A stretch of 64,000 nucleotides of DNA from DASZQL01 sp964391865. Its GTDB lineage: Bacteria; Planctomycetota; Phycisphaerae; Phycisphaerales; UBA1924. The stretch covers positions 186,001 to 250,000 of the forward strand of contig CAYMNQ010000003.1 of assembly GCA_964391865.1 (NCBI GenBank), in the 5' to 3' direction. Every line of letters starts with the position of its first letter. Within the stretch, counting starts at the first letter, position 1. The notes beneath the pieces were generated by a model. That model had not been told where the DNA came from. It saw only the letters and a program-made list of their open reading frames with translations, and did no database searches. The position numbers and the translations under genes were made by a program. Positions 62,298 through 64,000 of this stretch are shown here, piece by piece.

Positions 62298-63980
62298 ATG
62301 GCAACGCAGACGGCATCGGTGGGTGGTTCGGCCGCTTCGGGCGGCGCGACGATCAACGCGCTCCGCGCGCTCAACGAACAGTTCCAGTCGGCCGAGCGCG
62401 ATATCAGGCTCGGCGGCGGGCTGAAGGCGATCGAACGCCAGCACGAGAAGGGGCGGCTCACGGCGCGCGAGCGCGTCGAGAAGCTCGTCGACGACCCCAA
62501 CGCGTTCACCGAGCTCGGCCTGTGGTGCGCTCACGGCATGTACAAAGAGCACGGCGGGGCGCCGGGCGCGGGCGTCGTCACGGGCGTCGGGCCGGTCCAC
62601 GGCGTGGACTGCATGATCATCGCCAACGACGCGACGGTGAAAGCGGGCGCGTTTTTTCCGATGACGTGCAAGAAGATCATCCGCGCGCAGATGATCGCGC
62701 AAATGGCGCGCCTGCCGCTGCTGTACCTGGTGGACTCCGCGGGCGTGTTCCTTCCATTGCAGGAAGATGTCTTCCCCGACACCGACGATTTCGGCAGGAT
62801 TTTCCGTAATAACGCGGTGATCAGCGCGGCCGGCATCACGCAGATCGCGGCGATCATGGGTTTCTGCGTCGCCGGCGGCGGGTATCTGCCCGTGCTGTGC
62901 GACACACTCCTGATGACCGAGGGCAGCGGGCTCTATCTCGCCGGTCCCGCGCTGGTGAAAGCCGCGATCGGGCAAAACGTGACCGACGAAGAACTCGGCG
63001 GCGCGAAGATGCACGCGGCGATTTCCGGCACCATCGACTTCCGCGAGAAGGATGATGAGTCCTGTCTCGAGCGCCTCCGCGCCCTGATGGAGAAGAACAA
63101 CGCCGCGCGATCCGCCTCACTCAGTACTCAGCACCCGCTCCTCAGCACTCGTTCCAGCTCCCCCGCAGCGCCCGAGCGCCCCATCGACGACCTCTACACC
63201 CTTTTCACCGACAAATCCGGCGCGCAGTACGACACGCGCCAGATCATCCGGTGCATCGTCGATGCCGGCAGCTTCGACGAGTACAAAGCCGAGTACGGCG
63301 GGTCGATCATCACCGGCTACGCGATGATCGAAGGCCGCCCGTGCGGCATCGTCGCCAATCACAAGCAAGTTTCGAAACCCGCGGGCGGCGGCATGCAGCT
63401 CGGCGGCGTGATCTATCACGACTCGGCGGACAAGGCCGCGCGCTTCATCATGGACTGCAACCAGAAGAAGCTGCCCGTCGTCTTCCTGCACGACACCACC
63501 GGCTTCATGGTCGGCAAAGAAAGCGAGCAGCACGGCATCATCCGCGCCGGCGCGAAGATGGTGAACGCGATGAGCAACACCGTCACGCCCAAGATCGTCG
63601 TGATCCTGGGCGGCAGCTACGGCGCGGGCAACTACGCGATGTGCGGACGGGCGTTCGACCCGTTCCTGTCGTACGCCTGGCCCAGCGCCAAGTGCGCGGT
63701 GATGGGCGCGGCGCAGGCGAGCGGCACGCTGGCGATGATCGAGGAAAAGAGCCGCGAGCGCAAGGGCGAGACGATCGACGAGGAAACCCACAAAGCGATT
63801 CTCGCGGCGGTGCGCGACAGCTACAACGAGCAGCAGGACATCCGCCACGGGGCCGCGCGCGGCTGGCTCGACCGCATCATCCAGCCTCACGAGACGCGGA
63901 AGGAACTCGGCGCAGCGCTGCGGATGACGGCGGGGTGGGATTATTCGAGGGAATTCAGGACGGGCGTGCTACAGGTGTGA
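62298..63980 (+). CDS. Acyl-CoA carboxylase beta subunit (carboxyltransferase)
   Basis: A 560-residue biotin-dependent carboxyltransferase of the methylcrotonyl/propionyl-CoA carboxylase beta type. The N-terminal half has the HEKGRLTARERVEKLVDD signature, GGAPGAGVVTGVG, LYLVDSAGVFLPLQEDVFP and AIMGFCVAGGGYLPVLCDTL; the C-terminal half has GIVANHKQVSKPAGGGMQLGG, PVVFLHDTTGFMVGKESEQHGIIRAGAKM and GGSYGAGNYAMCGRAFDPF. The pattern (VFPDxDDFGRIFRNN and AGNYAMCGR) is nearest to methylcrotonyl-CoA carboxylase (leucine breakdown). The linker between halves contains a low-complexity insert encoded by heptamer repeats. ATG 62298 is used; no biotin carboxylase is within the window. Confidence 0.92.
   Translation: MATQTASVGGSAASGGATINALRALNEQFQSAERDIRLGGGLKAIERQHEKGRLTARERVEKLVDDPNAFTELGLWCAHGMYKEHGGAPGAGVVTGVGPVHGVDCMIIANDATVKAGAFFPMTCKKIIRAQMIAQMARLPLLYLVDSAGVFLPLQEDVFPDTDDFGRIFRNNAVISAAGITQIAAIMGFCVAGGGYLPVLCDTLLMTEGSGLYLAGPALVKAAIGQNVTDEELGGAKMHAAISGTIDFREKDDESCLERLRALMEKNNAARSASLSTQHPLLSTRSSSPAAPERPIDDLYTLFTDKSGAQYDTRQIIRCIVDAGSFDEYKAEYGGSIITGYAMIEGRPCGIVANHKQVSKPAGGGMQLGGVIYHDSADKAARFIMDCNQKKLPVVFLHDTTGFMVGKESEQHGIIRAGAKMVNAMSNTVTPKIVVILGGSYGAGNYAMCGRAFDPFLSYAWPSAKCAVMGAAQASGTLAMIEEKSRERKGETIDEETHKAILAAVRDSYNEQQDIRHGAARGWLDRIIQPHETRKELGAALRMTAGWDYSREFRTGVLQV
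63120..63147. repeat. Heptanucleotide tandem repeat inside the carboxylase gene, unit CTCAGCA
   Basis: Four 7-nt units: CTCAGTA, CTCAGCA, CCCGCTC, CTCAGCA (63120-63147). It encodes a Ser/Thr/His/Leu-rich linker between the two carboxyltransferase halves. As with the HIT gene array, the unit length is not a multiple of three. Confidence 0.8.
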
Positions 63981-64000
63981 AGATGTCGGACGGGCCGGCG

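Overview
The window is very GC-rich bacterial chromosome with tightly packed genes on both strands. It most resembles a Planctomycetota genome, probably of the Phycisphaerae/Phycisphaerales type. The clues are several secreted proteins ending in a short tandem EF-hand (dockerin-like) module of the form GDxDGDxxVGLxDI...WG..CP, one secreted protein ending in a PEP-CTERM-like hydrophobic/Arg tail, membrane proteins with CxxC-CxxC zinc ribbons, an extremely Arg-rich protamine/histone-like protein, a class II DAHP synthase, GatB and flagellar cap genes. This taxonomic placement is inference; there is no rRNA in the window.

Layout. 0-6 kb: a divergent tRNA-Gln(UUG)-like gene, an SPFH/slipin protein, coaD, an orphan DNA methyltransferase, upp, and a secreted esterase with a dockerin-like tail. 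6-10 kb: a LysR regulator followed by acnA, with two T-N11-A dyads between them. 10-18.5 kb: an M16 peptidase, small membrane proteins, a primary-type sigma factor, a UvrB/UvrC-motif protein that appears to start at CTG, a serine hydrolase, a lipoprotein with two retropepsin-like domains, and a GNAT. 19-22 kb: dnaK and a methyltransferase. 22-31.5 kb: an island of large secreted proteins (FG-GAP/VCBS, PhoX-like with PEP-CTERM tail, DNRLRE, a repeat protein, and a YVTN-propeller/di-haem protein), most with their own intrinsic terminators. 31.5-42.8 kb: membrane proteins, a HIT hydrolase, leucyl aminopeptidase, DAHP synthase, the protamine-like protein, a very large FliD and FliS. 42.8-48.7 kb: an anti-sigma/ECF-sigma/fasciclin module and two tandem ClpP/NfeD-fold proteins. 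48.8-52.2 kb: an M3 oligopeptidase and a PLP decarboxylase. 52.3-57.7 kb: a sulfide/persulfide detoxification island (SQR divergent from a CstB-like persulfide dioxygenase-rhodanese, rhodanese-DUF2892, AhpD-like, MFS). 57.7-64 kb: gatB, a Bcp peroxiredoxin with a histone-like tail, holB and an acyl-CoA carboxylase beta subunit.

How the genes work together. The clearest functional groupings are LysR-acnA (probable TCA-cycle control), FAS1-SigK-RskA (an arrangement comparable to the mycobacterial SigK/Mpt70/Mpt83 system), fliD-fliS (flagellar filament assembly), and the sulfide island (SQR makes persulfide, the CstB-like enzyme oxidises it, rhodaneses move sulfane sulfur).

Non-coding signal. 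Four copies of a roughly 86-97 nt element made of two GC-rich hairpins (loops mostly GCGA and TCGC, stems covarying) all sit between convergent genes. Five short tandem arrays with a strict 7-nt period occur, two of them inside coding sequences in positions that add low-complexity linkers. Several larger inverted-repeat elements fill other intergenic gaps. No CRISPR array, rRNA, insertion sequence or prophage was seen.
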